Positions 52,009 through 61,094 are shown, numbered from the stretch's first letter. The stretch is 64,000 nucleotides of DNA from Microvirga mediterraneensis (GCF_013520865.1 NZ_JACDXJ010000001.1:620001-684000); one strand, 5' to 3'. A program made the numbers and translations. The notes: generated by a model from the letters alone, not told the origin.

Positions 52009-52803
52009 ATGCCGCGGGCGGTTTATGCCGAATGGGATGAGGACGACGTCGCCGACTGGGTCGACGAACGTCCCGCTCGTCGCCTGCGCCGGAAGCCCCT
52101 GGGCTGGCTGCGCGTCGTCCTGATGTCGTCCTGCAGCATTGCGGGACTGGTCTATTTCGCCCTGGAGCAGGAGCAGACGGCCCGCCCAGCTGGGCGCCAG
52201 CAGGAGGTTCCCTCCTCGGTCCTGGTCGCGCCCGCGCCGGCCTGGAGACCCCTGCCGTCCTCTCCGGCGCCCTACGCGCTCGCAGGCTCGGCAGGCGCCG
52301 TCGCATCGGAAGCGCGCGAACATGCGAACGGGGCCCGGGAGGACACCCTGGTCCTCGGGCGTTTCGGCGACTTCCGCTATGCGCAGGTGGCTCTCGTGCA
52401 GGGCACCGCCGAGACGGCCGGGAGCTTCTATATCGACATTGTCCGCCGGGCGGCACGCGCGGGCCTCGCCGTGGCGCACCAGGGCCAGAGCCGCATGATC
52501 GAGACCAAGTTCGGTCCCGTGGAGACGGCCCCTCTCGTCCTGGCGAGCAAGGGCGAACAGGCCTGTCAGGCCTTCCGCCTGCCGGATGCGGCCGCCGAAT
52601 TCGCCTTTCAGGGCTGGCTGTGTGGATCCTCGGCGCCGGACGAGGCGCAGCTTGCCTGCTTCATCGACGGAATCGCCCTGGCGGGCGGCACGAACCCTTC
52701 CCTGAAAGCCGTCTTCGCCAGGGCCGAGCGCAGTCGCACGGAGGGCTGCGGGCCAGGCGCGCGCACGGCCTCGACGACGGTCAAGCCTCCGGCCCGACCG
52801 TGA
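52009..52803 (+). CDS. Single-pass membrane-anchored protein of unknown function
   Basis: A 264-residue protein that I cannot place in a named family. An acidic then Arg-rich N-terminus (EWDEDDVADWVDERPARRLRRKP) leads to one helix (~34-52, VVLMSSCSIAGLVYFAL). A Pro/Ala-rich linker (~55-110) and a periplasmic domain follow, including EDTLVLGRFGDFRYAQVALVQGTAETAGSFYIDIVRRAARAGLAV and Cys residues in QACQAF, WLCGSS and ACFIDG. This resembles other Rhizobiales exported proteins with a proline linker. ATG 52009 is chosen over TTG 51997. The 3' end overlaps the convergent sulfite-oxidase gene by 23 bases. Confidence 0.7.
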   Translation: MPRAVYAEWDEDDVADWVDERPARRLRRKPLGWLRVVLMSSCSIAGLVYFALEQEQTARPAGRQQEVPSSVLVAPAPAWRPLPSSPAPYALAGSAGAVASEAREHANGAREDTLVLGRFGDFRYAQVALVQGTAETAGSFYIDIVRRAARAGLAVAHQGQSRMIETKFGPVETAPLVLASKGEQACQAFRLPDAAAEFAFQGWLCGSSAPDEAQLACFIDGIALAGGTNPSLKAVFARAERSRTEGCGPGARTASTTVKPPARP

Positions 52804-53905
52804 TCGCCACCCGGTGCATGACGTTGCAGCCGTAGCCGTTCGGATTCCAGTTGGCCGCGCGGAAGGGCTGAGCACGGCCCTGTGAATCCGTTGCCCGGGC
52901 AAAGATCTCGTAAGCACCGTCGCCGGCCAGGGGCAGCGATACGTGCCAGCGCACCCAGTCGTAGCGGTTGCGCGGCGGGGTCATCGCGGCTTCGATCCAG
53001 GTCGCGCCGCCGTCGATGGTCACGTCGACACGAGCCACCGTGTCATCGCCCGCCCAGGCGGCGCCTCGCACCTCGATGGAGCGGGTGCCTTCCCGGTAGC
53101 GCGCCCCATCGGCCGGCGCGGTGACGATGCTGCGCACGGGCATCGATTCGAGGATCCGGGTTTCCACGCCCCGCCCGTCCGCCCCCGGGGCCAGGGGATG
53201 GACCGGCAGCCGGTAGGACAGGCCGGTCATGCCCGGCCCATCGTGCTCGCGGTCGCGGATCCAGATCCGCGTCAACCACTTCTGGCTCAAGGAGCCCGGC
53301 CAGCCGGGCACGACGAGACGAAGAGGACCGCCATGAATGAACGGCAGGGGCTCGCCGTTCATGGCCCAGACCAGGAGCGTGTGCTCCTCGAGGGCCTTGG
53401 CGATGGGCATGCCGCGCGACATGGCCTGCTGCTCGCGGCTTCCGTTCTTGTCGGGATCGGCGCCGAAATGGCCCGTGAACAGGGCGGTATCCTTCAGGCC
53501 CGCCGCGCGCAGCACGTCGCCCAGCGAGACGCCCGTCCATTCGGCGCAGCCGGCGCCGCCATTCGTCCAGGCATTGCCTTCAGCCTTGGGCTCGAAGAAG
53601 GAACGCCCGTTGCCGCCGCATTCGAGCACCATGCGGAAGGTCTTGTGCGGAAACAGGCTCTTCAGCTCCGCCAGGGTCAGGCGAAGCGGATGCTCCACCT
53701 CGCCGTCGACGGTGAAAGTCCAGGCCTCGGGATCGTCCGCAGGCCGGGGCAGAAGGCCGTTGTTGCGCACGAAGAACCGCGCGACCGGCGTCGTCTCGTC
53801 GTCGAGCAACTCTTCGGGCGTTTCGGCCACCAGCGGAGTCTCGCCCAGAAGGCTCAGACCCTTTTTTGCCGATAGTGCGAAACCAACCTCGGGTTTATCC
53901 TGCAT
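52781..53905 (-). CDS. Sulfite oxidase family molybdopterin enzyme
   Basis: A 374-residue Mo-cofactor oxidoreductase. The N-terminal Moco domain contains FRMVLECGGNGRSFFEPK, whose Cys ligates Mo, plus GAGCAEWTGVSLGDVLRAAGL and the PGWPGSLSQKWLTRI stretch. The C-terminal Mo-co dimerisation domain has YREGTRSIEVRGAAWAGDDTVARVDVTIDGGATW. There is no Tat or Sec signal, so it should be cytoplasmic, unlike periplasmic SorA or SoxC. It probably oxidises sulfite or a related compound; no cytochrome partner is adjacent. Confidence 0.87.
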   Translation of the reverse strand: MQDKPEVGFALSAKKGLSLLGETPLVAETPEELLDDETTPVARFFVRNNGLLPRPADDPEAWTFTVDGEVEHPLRLTLAELKSLFPHKTFRMVLECGGNGRSFFEPKAEGNAWTNGGAGCAEWTGVSLGDVLRAAGLKDTALFTGHFGADPDKNGSREQQAMSRGMPIAKALEEHTLLVWAMNGEPLPFIHGGPLRLVVPGWPGSLSQKWLTRIWIRDREHDGPGMTGLSYRLPVHPLAPGADGRGVETRILESMPVRSIVTAPADGARYREGTRSIEVRGAAWAGDDTVARVDVTIDGGATWIEAAMTPPRNRYDWVRWHVSLPLAGDGAYEIFARATDSQGRAQPFRAANWNPNGYGCNVMHRVAITVGPEA

Positions 53906-54045
53906 CGGCTGTCGTCCTCCTCACCTCGCGGTGAACGTCACGCTTCGACGGAACCATTTTATCGGCGTCGCCTTGTTCTGACAGTATTTGCTTGTGTTGA
54001 CGGCGCACAACAGAAGGTCAATGCGCCATTCTTGGAGGTTTACCC

Positions 54046-54390
54046 ATGCGCCGCATCGCACTTTTGGGTCTGGCTTCAGTGGCTGCGCTCGCGTCCCTTT
54101 CGGTGGTGGCTGATGCGCAGACCCGGAATCGTCCCCTTGTCCTCAGGGTCCAGCCTCGCAGCTTCCTGGACCCGGGCCCGGCAGTTCCCGTCGGATCGAT
54201 CAATCCGGGAATCAGCGGCTATGGGCAAACGCAGGCCTACCTGCTCAGCCCGGACTATGCTCCGAACCGTGGTCGTTTCGGCCTCGACCTTCTGCCCGAC
54301 CCGATCACCAACGGACCCTTCGTCGGCTCGCGCAATCCGTTCCCGAGCTACAGCACTCCCACCGTCGAATCGACCGGTTCGATCCGCTGA
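54046..54390 (+). CDS. Small exported protein of unknown function
   Basis: A 114-residue protein with a clear signal peptide (MRRIALLGLASVAALASLSVVADAQT, cleavage near ADA-QT). The mature ~89 residues are rich in Pro, Gly, Ser and Asn and have no Cys. NRPLVLRVQPRSFLDPGPAVPVGSINPG and a block ending GRFGLDLLPDPITNGPFVGSRNPFPSY look like a conserved Rhizobiales periplasmic protein, but I recognise no function. GGAGG lies eight bases before the ATG; a terminator follows 14 bases after the stop. Confidence 0.75.
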   Translation: MRRIALLGLASVAALASLSVVADAQTRNRPLVLRVQPRSFLDPGPAVPVGSINPGISGYGQTQAYLLSPDYAPNRGRFGLDLLPDPITNGPFVGSRNPFPSYSTPTVESTGSIR

Positions 54391-54403
54391 CCTCTCCACG
54401 AAT

Positions 54404-54431
54404 GAGCCCCGGATCGCTCCGGGGCTTTTTT
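54404..54431 (+). terminator. Rho-independent terminator after the small exported protein
   Basis: The stem AGCCCCGGA/TCCGGGGCT with a short TCGC loop is followed by TTTTTT. It abuts the 3' end of the convergent leuB. Confidence 0.9.
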
Positions 54432-54437
54432 CATTTC

Positions 54438-55544
54438 TTACGAGAGAGCCTCGAGTTCCTTGACGATGGCGTCGCCCACGTCCTGGGTGCCGACCGCGTT
54501 CGTGCCGGGAGCCGCGATGTCCTTCGTGCGAGTGCCGGAGGCGAGCACGTTGGCGATCGCCTTGTCCAGGCGATCCGCCTCGTCGAGCAGGCCGAAGGAA
54601 TAGCGCAGGGCCATGCCGAAGGAGCCGATCATCGCGATGGGGTTGGCCAGTCCCTTGCCGGCGATGTCCGGCGCGGAGCCGTGCACGGGCTCGTAGAGCG
54701 CCTTGCGCTGGCCGGTGACCGGATCCTCGGCGCCGAGCGAAGCGGAAGGCAGCATGCCGAGCGAGCCGGTGAGCATCGCGGCGATGTCCGACAGGATGTC
54801 GCCGAAGAGGTTGTCGGTGACGATCACGTCGAACTGCTTCGGCCAGCGCACGAGCTGCATGGCGCAGTTGTCGGCGAGCACGTGCTCGAGCTCGACGTCC
54901 GAGAACTCGCCCTTGTGGATGCGGGTGACGACCTGGCGCCAGAACACGCCGGTCTTCATCACGTTGAACTTCTCGGCCGAGGAGACCTTGTTGCGGCGCT
55001 TCTTGGCGAGATCGAAGGCGACGCGCGCGATGCGCTCAACCTCGTGCGTGTGGTAGATCTGCGTGTCGACGGCGCGCTGGGATCCGTCCTCCAGGGTCAC
55101 GATCTCCTTCGGCTCGCCGAAATAGACGCCGCCCGTGAGCTCGCGCACGATCATGATGTCGAGGCCTTCCACCACCTCGCGCTTGAGCGAGGAGGCATCG
55201 GCCAGGGCCGGGTAGCAGATCGCCGGACGCAGGTTGGCGAAGAGGCCGAGATCCTTGCGCAGGCGCAGCAGGCCGGCTTCGGGCCGCACCGCATAAGGCA
55301 CGCTGTCCCATTTCGCGCCACCGACGGCGCCGAAGAGCACCGCATCGGCCTGTTGAGCGCGATCCATGGCGGCTTCGGAGATCGCTGCGCCGTGCGCGTC
55401 ATAGGCCGCGCCGCCGACGAGATCCGTCTCGGTCTCGAAGCCGACGCCGCGCTTGCGGAACCAGCCCACGATCTTCTCGACCTCTCGCATGACCTCCGGA
55501 CCGATGCCGTCGCCGGGGAGAAGGAGAAGCTTGTGCGTTGCCAT
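54438..55544 (-). CDS. leuB: 3-isopropylmalate dehydrogenase
   Basis: A 368-residue enzyme of leucine synthesis that oxidatively decarboxylates 3-isopropylmalate to 2-ketoisocaproate using [17 protein letters not shown] starts the protein; [17 protein letters not shown] carries the substrate Arg residues; the metal site is in [20 protein letters not shown], and [24 protein letters not shown] binds NAD. Length and motifs are standard. It shares the stretch with leuC, leuD and asd but is separated from them by unrelated genes, so each probably has its own promoter. A family A repeat lies 42 bases upstream. Confidence 0.96.
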   Translation of the reverse strand: MATHKLLLLPGDGIGPEVMREVEKIVGWFRKRGVGFETETDLVGGAAYDAHGAAISEAAMDRAQQADAVLFGAVGGAKWDSVPYAVRPEAGLLRLRKDLGLFANLRPAICYPALADASSLKREVVEGLDIMIVRELTGGVYFGEPKEIVTLEDGSQRAVDTQIYHTHEVERIARVAFDLAKKRRNKVSSAEKFNVMKTGVFWRQVVTRIHKGEFSDVELEHVLADNCAMQLVRWPKQFDVIVTDNLFGDILSDIAAMLTGSLGMLPSASLGAEDPVTGQRKALYEPVHGSAPDIAGKGLANPIAMIGSFGMALRYSFGLLDEADRLDKAIANVLASGTRTKDIAAPGTNAVGTQDVGDAIVKELEALS

Positions 55545-55585
55545 GGGAGGGCCCCTGTTCTGTCTTGATCGAATGCAGGGCTCTT

Positions 55586-55697
55586 AGAGCATCGGACCTG
55601 AAAGTGGAATCCACTTTTGGATCAATCCGGTGCTCGAACCGCACACTGGCGCATCGTTTATTGCGGAAAACCGGGCCTGCTTTTCCAGACGATGCGC
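55586..55697. repeat. Dispersed palindromic repeat, family A copy 3
   Basis: AGAGCATCGGACCTGAAAGTGG-AATCCACTTTTGGATCAATCCGGTGCT is followed by GCGCATCGTTTATTGCGGAAAACCGGGCCTGCTTTTCCAGACGATGCGC. Module order and spacing match 22011-22121. It lies between leuB and the kinase gene. Confidence 0.8.
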
Positions 55698-55740
55698 GAA
55701 AGACCGAATGCGCCTTGGCAAGCTTTTGTCACGCCGCCCC

Positions 55741-57165
55741 TCAGGCGGAGGCGTCCCGGCCGTTCTCGGCCCGCCGGTCCCTCGGCGTCCTGACGACCGT
55801 CACCGAACACGGCGCCTCCGCTACGACGCTGGAGGAAACGCTGCCGAGATAGCGCCTGAGCGCCGAGGAAGCGCGCGCGCCAATCACGATGTGGTCGACA
55901 TTGTTGCGGCGGGCGTAATCGACGAGAGCAGAGGCCGGATCGGGCGCCTCCAGGACGCTGCAGGTGATCCGCTCCGGGGGAATGTCCAGGGACGCGCCCC
56001 AGTGGCGGAGCTGGACGAGACGCTGGACATGGAGGCTGTTGCCATCCTGGTCCTCCAGGATGTCGACGGCGATGCGGGAGGTCTTCAGGATGTTGACGCA
56101 GGCGATGCGCGCCTCGCCTTCGATAGACAGGATGCGGCCGACCATCCGGCGCAGGGCTTCGGCGAGATCCTCGTTTCCCGGGGAGAGATCCACGGCGGCC
56201 AGGACGATGGGCGCCCGCGACAGGTGACCGGCGATATCGGGCGTCTCGAGCGGCTGCGCCTTGCGCGCCTTCAGCCAGCGCCGGAAGGTTTTGACGCCGC
56301 CGTCCCGCTCCAGCCGCTCGGCCCGGCCGGTGAGCGGAACCTGTTCGGAGTTCTCCAGGTCGAGGGCGAGCAAAGCTGCCGTCGCATAGCGGTCGTCCGG
56401 ATCGACCTCCAGGCAGCGCAGGATCACCTCCTGCAGCCAGCCCGGGCAATCGGGATTGAGCGCCCGGGGCGGCACCGGATCGCGCCACAGGCGACGGCGG
56501 ATCTCGCCGCCGCGCGGGTTGCCGAAGGGTCGTTCGCCCGTGACGAAGACATACATCATCACACCAAGCGCGAAGAGATCGCTGCGCGGATCGGCCCGAT
56601 CCTGCAGCACCTGCTCGGGCGCCATGTAGGGCGTGGTCCCGAAGGGCTCGCGGAACTCCTCGGCCAGGAGGTCGGGCAGGTATTCGTGCCGGGCGAAGCC
56701 GTAATCGATCAGGACCGCCTCGCCGCCGTCCCGGATCATCACGTTGCTCGGCTTGATGTCGAGATGGATCACGTGCTGGCGATGCAGGTCGTGCAGGGCA
56801 TGCGCCACCCTGGCCCCGATGGCGGCGACCTCGGCCCAGGGCAGAGGCGCCTCGTCGAGCCGGCTTTTGAGCGATTCGCCGGGGATGCGCTCCATGACGA
56901 TGTAGGGCATGGGATCGAGCGGTCCGGTCGCCACGAAGCGGGGCACGTGCGGACCCGACAGGCGCGGCATGATCATCTGCTCGGTCTCGAAGCACACGAT
57001 GGGCAGCGGGTCGTCGCTGTCGATCAGCATCGGGATCTTCATGATCAGCGGTGTCGGATCGCCTTCGCGGCTCACCGCCCAGAGCTGCGCCATGCCGCCG
57101 GTGCCGAGATTCTCCCGCAGCTCGAACCCGTCGATCACCATGCCGGGGTTCAGGCGCCAGCGCAT
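55741..57165 (-). CDS. Serine/threonine protein kinase fused to a UspA domain
   Basis: A 474-residue cytoplasmic fusion. The kinase domain (~12-275) has a degenerate glycine loop (LGTGGMAQLW), Lys in LIMKIP, catalytic loop HLDIKPSN (non-RD: HLD replaces HRD), DYG for DFG (LIDYGFAR) and TPYMAPEQ. The second part (~315-460) is a universal stress protein: IVLAAVDLSPGNEDLAEALRRM at the start and VDHIVIGARASSALRRYLGSVSSSVVAEAPCSVTVVR at the end, whose GxRxSSxLRRYLGSVS resembles the ATP-binding loop. The USP part may sense ATP/AMP or stress and gate the kinase. The metallophosphoesterase gene is three bases upstream in the same operon. Confidence 0.88.
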   Translation of the reverse strand: MRWRLNPGMVIDGFELRENLGTGGMAQLWAVSREGDPTPLIMKIPMLIDSDDPLPIVCFETEQMIMPRLSGPHVPRFVATGPLDPMPYIVMERIPGESLKSRLDEAPLPWAEVAAIGARVAHALHDLHRQHVIHLDIKPSNVMIRDGGEAVLIDYGFARHEYLPDLLAEEFREPFGTTPYMAPEQVLQDRADPRSDLFALGVMMYVFVTGERPFGNPRGGEIRRRLWRDPVPPRALNPDCPGWLQEVILRCLEVDPDDRYATAALLALDLENSEQVPLTGRAERLERDGGVKTFRRWLKARKAQPLETPDIAGHLSRAPIVLAAVDLSPGNEDLAEALRRMVGRILSIEGEARIACVNILKTSRIAVDILEDQDGNSLHVQRLVQLRHWGASLDIPPERITCSVLEAPDPASALVDYARRNNVDHIVIGARASSALRRYLGSVSSSVVAEAPCSVTVVRTPRDRRAENGRDASA

Positions 57166-57168
57166 GCG

Positions 57169-57909
57169 TCAGCGGCCCTGTTCGAGGCGAAGCGCCAGCT
57201 TCTCCGGCAGGCCCGCCTCGCGCACCTTCCGGGCGGCAGTCGCCGTGTCGTAGGGCACGCGCAGATAGCGCAGGGTCTGGCGGCCGGTGTCGAAGACCGC
57301 GTAGTTCGCCGCCGCGACCCCGTCCCGCGGCTGCCCGACGGCGCCGATCACCGCGAGCCAGGTGCGGGTCGGCAGGAGCGGAATGTCGTTGTTGGCGACG
57401 GGCGCGAATGCCCCGACCTTGGCGGTGGTGCTCATGTGATAGAGCATCGGCACATGCACATGCCCACAGAAGGTGATGTGGGCGTCCACCCGGCTGAAAT
57501 GCCGGACCGCCTCCATGAGCCCCGACATGTAGTCCCAGCTGCGGGGGGCATAGCCGTTGGCGTGGACGTAGAGGACATTTCCCTCCTCGTGGGTGAGGGG
57601 AAGAGCGGCCAGGAACCGACGCTGCTCCGACCCGAGCTGATTGCGGGTCCAGCGGATCGCCTCCTGGGCGACGCTGTTCATGTCCTGGTCGGAGCCGTCG
57701 ATGGCCGCGTCGTGATTGCCGAGAAGCGCCACGGCGCCCCGGTCCACGAGCCCTCTGACCGTATCGACCACCCAGGCCGGATCGGCTCCGTAGCCGACAT
57801 AGTCGCCGAGAAAGACGAAGCGGTCGACATGGAGCAGGCGCGCATGGGCGAGACAGGCCGACAGAGCCTCGCGGTTGCCGTGGATGTCGGTGAGAAGCGC
57901 GATGAGCAT
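57169..57909 (-). CDS. Metallophosphoesterase, YfcE/PPP-like
   Basis: A 246-residue calcineurin-like phosphoesterase. All metal motifs are present: TDIHGN (~8-13), FLGDYVGYGADP (GDxxGYG), LLGNHDAA (GNHD), VHANGY and FCGHVHVPM (GHxH). It belongs to the small DevT/YfcE-like group that includes protein and nucleotide phosphatases. ATG 57909 gives the expected MLIALLTDIHG start; a longer frame is rejected. It is followed three bases later by the kinase-UspA gene, so the two are translationally linked, suggesting opposing kinase and phosphatase activities. Confidence 0.87.
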   Translation of the reverse strand: MLIALLTDIHGNREALSACLAHARLLHVDRFVFLGDYVGYGADPAWVVDTVRGLVDRGAVALLGNHDAAIDGSDQDMNSVAQEAIRWTRNQLGSEQRRFLAALPLTHEEGNVLYVHANGYAPRSWDYMSGLMEAVRHFSRVDAHITFCGHVHVPMLYHMSTTAKVGAFAPVANNDIPLLPTRTWLAVIGAVGQPRDGVAAANYAVFDTGRQTLRYLRVPYDTATAARKVREAGLPEKLALRLEQGR

Positions 57910-57978
57910 GGAGTTCAGTACAATCCCAAACTCATCCCGCCGCAACTGGCCGATAAGGACCATTGGGGTGAATGAGTA

Positions 57979-59169
57979 TCACCCCCGCAGCGCCTCCAGC
58001 ACCTTGCCGCCGGGCCGGCCGCGCGGCTCGAGGCCGATGCGGCGCTCCACGTCCTTGATGGCCTCGCGGGTCTTGGCGCCGATCTTGCCATCCGGTTCGC
58101 CCACATCGTAGCCGCGGGCGGTCAGGAGTTGCTGCAATTCGCGGCGCTGGGCGCGCGACAGGGGCGGATCGTCGGTCGGCCAGGCGGCCTGGATGCCGGG
58201 CAGGCCCTTCAGACGGTCGCCCAGCAGCGCGATGGCGAGACCGTAGGACTCGGCCGCGTTGTAGGAATAGACCGCGTCGAAGTTCTTGGTGACGAGGAAG
58301 GCCGGGCCGTTGATTCCGGCCGGGATGATGATGCCGGCCGCGTAATTGCCCGACAGGGGACGCCCGTCGACGCGGCGCACGCCCATGGCGGCCCAGGTGG
58401 CGAGCGGTTTCTTGTTCTTGCGCCCGGCGAGACCCTGGTTGAAGTTCTGCGGCAGGCGCACCTCGTAGCCCCAGGGCAGGCCGTTCACCCAGCCGGCCTT
58501 CTTGAGGAAGTTCGCCGTCGAGTGAACCGCGTCCGGCACGGAATTCATGATGTCGCGACGCCCATCCCCGTCGCCGTCGACGGCGAGGCGCTGGAAGGTC
58601 GAGGGCATGAACTGGGTATGGCCGAAGGCGCCGGCCCAGGAGCCGCGCAGGTTGGCCGGATTGATGTCACCGTCCTGAACGATCTTCAGGGTCGCCATCA
58701 GCTCGCCCTTGAAATACTCGTTGCGGCGCGGCGCATAGCAGACGAGCGTCGACAGGGACTGAATCAGCGGACGCCCGCCGATATCCTTGCCGAAATTGGA
58801 CTCCACGCCCCACACGCCCGCGATCGCATGGCGATCGACGCCGAAGCGCGCCTCGGCGGAGGCGAGCGCCTGGCCCCATTGGCGCATGGCGGTGCGGCCG
58901 TCCTGCACCCGCTCCTCGTCGACGAGCGCCGAAAGGTAATCCCAGATCGGCGTCTTGAACTCAGGCTGGTTGCTCATGAGGTCGAGGATCGTGAGATCCG
59001 GCGTGACCCCGCGGGTGGCGACATCGAAGGCCTGGCCGGAAATGCCCTTGGCGGCCGCCTGCGAGCGCAGGCCGGACAGGCACGAGCTGAAATTCGCCTG
59101 GGCCGAGGCCGGGGCGGCCATCGTCAGGGAAGCGAGACCGAGGAGCGCGGGAACAATGATGCGTTTCAT
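57979..59169 (-). CDS. Lytic murein transglycosylase, MltB family, with peptidoglycan-binding domain
   Basis: A 396-residue periplasmic enzyme. A signal peptide ends at ASAQA (~24). The SLT_2/MltB domain (~30-330) has the catalytic Glu in IAGVWGVESNFGKDIGG, then GSWAGAFGHTQFMPSTF and DGDGDGRRDIMNSVPDAVHSTANFLKKAGW. A PG_binding_1 domain closes the protein (LSRAQRRELQQLLTARGYDVGEPDGKIGAKTREAIKDVERRIGL). It cleaves MurNAc-GlcNAc bonds to form anhydro ends during wall turnover. No lipobox is seen, so it is probably soluble. Upstream of the phosphoesterase by 69 bases on the same strand. Confidence 0.9.
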   Translation of the reverse strand: MKRIIVPALLGLASLTMAAPASAQANFSSCLSGLRSQAAAKGISGQAFDVATRGVTPDLTILDLMSNQPEFKTPIWDYLSALVDEERVQDGRTAMRQWGQALASAEARFGVDRHAIAGVWGVESNFGKDIGGRPLIQSLSTLVCYAPRRNEYFKGELMATLKIVQDGDINPANLRGSWAGAFGHTQFMPSTFQRLAVDGDGDGRRDIMNSVPDAVHSTANFLKKAGWVNGLPWGYEVRLPQNFNQGLAGRKNKKPLATWAAMGVRRVDGRPLSGNYAAGIIIPAGINGPAFLVTKNFDAVYSYNAAESYGLAIALLGDRLKGLPGIQAAWPTDDPPLSRAQRRELQQLLTARGYDVGEPDGKIGAKTREAIKDVERRIGLEPRGRPGGKVLEALRG

Positions 59170-59255
59170 GCCCGCGACCTTGCAGGCAATTTGGTTAATC
59201 TTATGGAAACGGAGCGGCGGCTCACGGATTCGTTAGAACCTGCTATTCGCACCCT

Positions 59256-59627
59256 TCAACCGAGGTCCGGATCGGGCAGATCCGTCTGGATCCAACGGTC
59301 GCTGACGTGGATGTCGGTGGTTTCGAGCCGGCCGGGACCGAGATTGACGAATTTGTGCGGAATGCCCGCCGGCCCGAAGACGATCTGGCCCGCCTCGCAC
59401 TCGAAGCGCTCGTCGCCGACCGTGAAGAGAGCCCGACCCTCACGGATGATGAAGATCTCGTCGTAGGGATGGACGTGCCATTTCGGCCCGACGCCCACCT
59501 CTTCGGTCGCATAGAAGAGCACGGTGGCGCCGGTGCCGAGGGTATGGCCCTCGACACGGCCCTTCCAGAGTTCTGGATGCGAGGCCCAGTCGCGACGATC
59601 GAGAACGCGTGGCTTCCTGTCTGCCAT
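59256..59627 (-). CDS. Cupin domain protein
   Basis: A 123-residue single cupin. Metal-ligand motif 1 is GPKWHVHPYDEIFIIREGRALFTVG and motif 2 is FGPAGIPHKFVNLGPGRLETTDIHVS. The His-His-Glu-His set is complete, so it can bind a metal ion. No enzyme activity can be assigned. It lies 35 bases downstream of leuD on the same strand and may be read with it. Confidence 0.85.
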   Translation of the reverse strand: MADRKPRVLDRRDWASHPELWKGRVEGHTLGTGATVLFYATEEVGVGPKWHVHPYDEIFIIREGRALFTVGDERFECEAGQIVFGPAGIPHKFVNLGPGRLETTDIHVSDRWIQTDLPDPDLG

Positions 59628-59662
59628 AGGTCATTCGTCCGTAACGGGTCTCCTGAGAGAAT

Positions 59663-60265
59663 TTAGGCCCAGGCGCGCTCGGCGAGCTTCTGCTCGAAGC
59701 TGTCGATGGCCTTGCCCTTCTCCATGGTCAGGCCGATGCCGTCGAGGCCGTTGAGCATGCAGTGCTTCTTGAACGGGTCGATGTCGAACTTGACCGTGCC
59801 GCCGTCGGGACCGCGGATCTCCTGGTTCTCCAAGTCGATGGTCAGGGTCGCGTTGGCGCCGCGCTCCGCATCGTCGAAGAGCTTCTCCAGGTCTTCCGGC
59901 GAGACCTTGATGGGCAGGATGCCGTTCTGGAAGCAGTTGTTGTAGAAGATGTCCGCGAAGCTGGTGGAGATCACGCAGCGGATGCCGAAATCGAGCAGGG
60001 CCCAGGGGGCATGCTCGCGGGAGGAGCCGCAGCCGAAATTGTCGCCCGCCACCAGGATTTGGGCATTGCGGTAGGCGGGCTGGTTGAGCACGAAATCCGG
60101 ATTCTCAGAACCGTCCTCGCGATAGCGCATCTCCGAGAAGAGACCCGTGCCGAGCCCGGTGCGCTTGATCGTCTTCAGGTACTGCTTGGGGATGATCATA
60201 TCGGTGTCGATATTGATGATCCGCAGCGGCGCCGCGACGCTTTCCAGCACGGTGAACTTGTCCAT
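59663..60265 (-). CDS. leuD: 3-isopropylmalate dehydratase small subunit
   Basis: A 200-residue swivel-domain subunit. [22 protein letters not shown] and [47 protein letters not shown] are standard LeuD blocks, and GSSREHA lines the active site. With LeuC (61608-63014) it isomerises 2- to 3-isopropylmalate. A start at 60274 (MRTMDKF) is possible; ATG 60265 has AGG close upstream. The small and large subunit genes are separated by four unrelated genes. Confidence 0.95.
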   Translation of the reverse strand: MDKFTVLESVAAPLRIINIDTDMIIPKQYLKTIKRTGLGTGLFSEMRYREDGSENPDFVLNQPAYRNAQILVAGDNFGCGSSREHAPWALLDFGIRCVISTSFADIFYNNCFQNGILPIKVSPEDLEKLFDDAERGANATLTIDLENQEIRGPDGGTVKFDIDPFKKHCMLNGLDGIGLTMEKGKAIDSFEQKLAERAWA

Positions 60266-60406
60266 GGTCCTCATATCCCTGAAGGCGGCAGCCGGGCCGC
60301 TGTCGGGTGCCTCATATCAAAGGGTTGCGAGGACCGCTAGGCCAACGATGGTCGCGGCGCGCAAAGAATTGTCGCCCAGCGAGCCTTTGACGCAATTTTA
60401 TAAGGG

Positions 60407-60814
60407 CTACAAGGCCGCCGCCTCGATGGCTTCCATATCATCGTCGGAGAGACCGAAATGGTGGCCGATCTCGTGCACCAGCACGTGGGTGACAAGGGTG
60501 CCCAGGCTCTCCTCGTGTTCGGCCCAGTAGTCGAGGATCGGTCGGCGGTAGAGCCAGACCATGTTAGGGAACTGGCCCGTCTGCATCATGGCCCCGCCCT
60601 GCGCGAGGCCGAGGCCTCGGAACAGGCCAAGCAGGTCGAAAGGCGTCTCGCAGCCCATCTCCCGCTGGGTCTCGTCGTCGGGAAAATCCTCGACCCGGAT
60701 CACGACGCCCTCGCAAAGGCGGCGGAACTCCTCCGGCAGGCGGGCATAGGCGTCCCGCGCCAGGATTTCGAGATCGTCGAGGGTGGGGGCTTGGAGGTTG
60801 GCCCATTCGGTCAT
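60407..60814 (-). CDS. Zincin-like metallopeptidase family protein
   Basis: A 135-residue protein of the DUF1025-type minimal zincin family. LVTHVLVHEIGHHFGLSDDDMEAIE carries HExxHH, typical of short metallopeptidases, near the C-terminus. LPEEFRRLCEGVVIRVEDFPDDE is a conserved N-terminal block and MVWLYRRPILDYW lies between. No signal peptide is present. Substrate unknown; activity is inferred from the motif. It is four bases downstream of the small membrane-protein gene, in one operon. Confidence 0.88.
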   Translation of the reverse strand: MTEWANLQAPTLDDLEILARDAYARLPEEFRRLCEGVVIRVEDFPDDETQREMGCETPFDLLGLFRGLGLAQGGAMMQTGQFPNMVWLYRRPILDYWAEHEESLGTLVTHVLVHEIGHHFGLSDDDMEAIEAAAL

Positions 60815-60818
60815 GAGG

Positions 60819-61094
60819 TCAGAGGATCCTCAGCTGGACGAGTAACCATAAGGCGAGGATCACCACGCCCACGAGAGAGAGCGCTCGCCCGATGCGACGG
60901 CCCCAGAGCTCGATCGGGTCGGTTCCGCCATCCTCGCCCGTCCCGATGGCGTCCCTGGCGCCGAAATGCTCGCCGGCACGCCGTCCCATGCGGGCGAGCG
61001 CCGAGGAGCCGAGGGTGTCCGTATCCCGCTGGACGCGCTCCAGCGCCTCGCGGGCCGCGTCGGTTTCGCGGGCTTCCCGGTCCCGGTCGCTCAT
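60819..61094 (-). CDS. Small C-terminally anchored membrane protein of unknown function
   Basis: A 91-residue protein with a charged N-terminal half (MSDRDREARETDAAREALERVQRD) and one C-terminal helix (~70-88, LSLVGVVILALWLLVQL). Many alphaproteobacteria carry similar short proteins, but I recognise no family. It precedes the metallopeptidase gene by four bases and may tether or regulate it. It is divergent from the EcfG-promoted gene at 61219. Confidence 0.65.
   Translation of the reverse strand: MSDRDREARETDAAREALERVQRDTDTLGSSALARMGRRAGEHFGARDAIGTGEDGGTDPIELWGRRIGRALSLVGVVILALWLLVQLRIL

Noticed and set aside
53950..53980. Second EcfG promoter (GGAACCATTTTATCGGCGTCG)
   Set aside because: There is no CGTT at 16-17 bases after GGAAC. 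Other intergenic GGAAC sites (5887, 20545, 23541, 24795) fail likewise.
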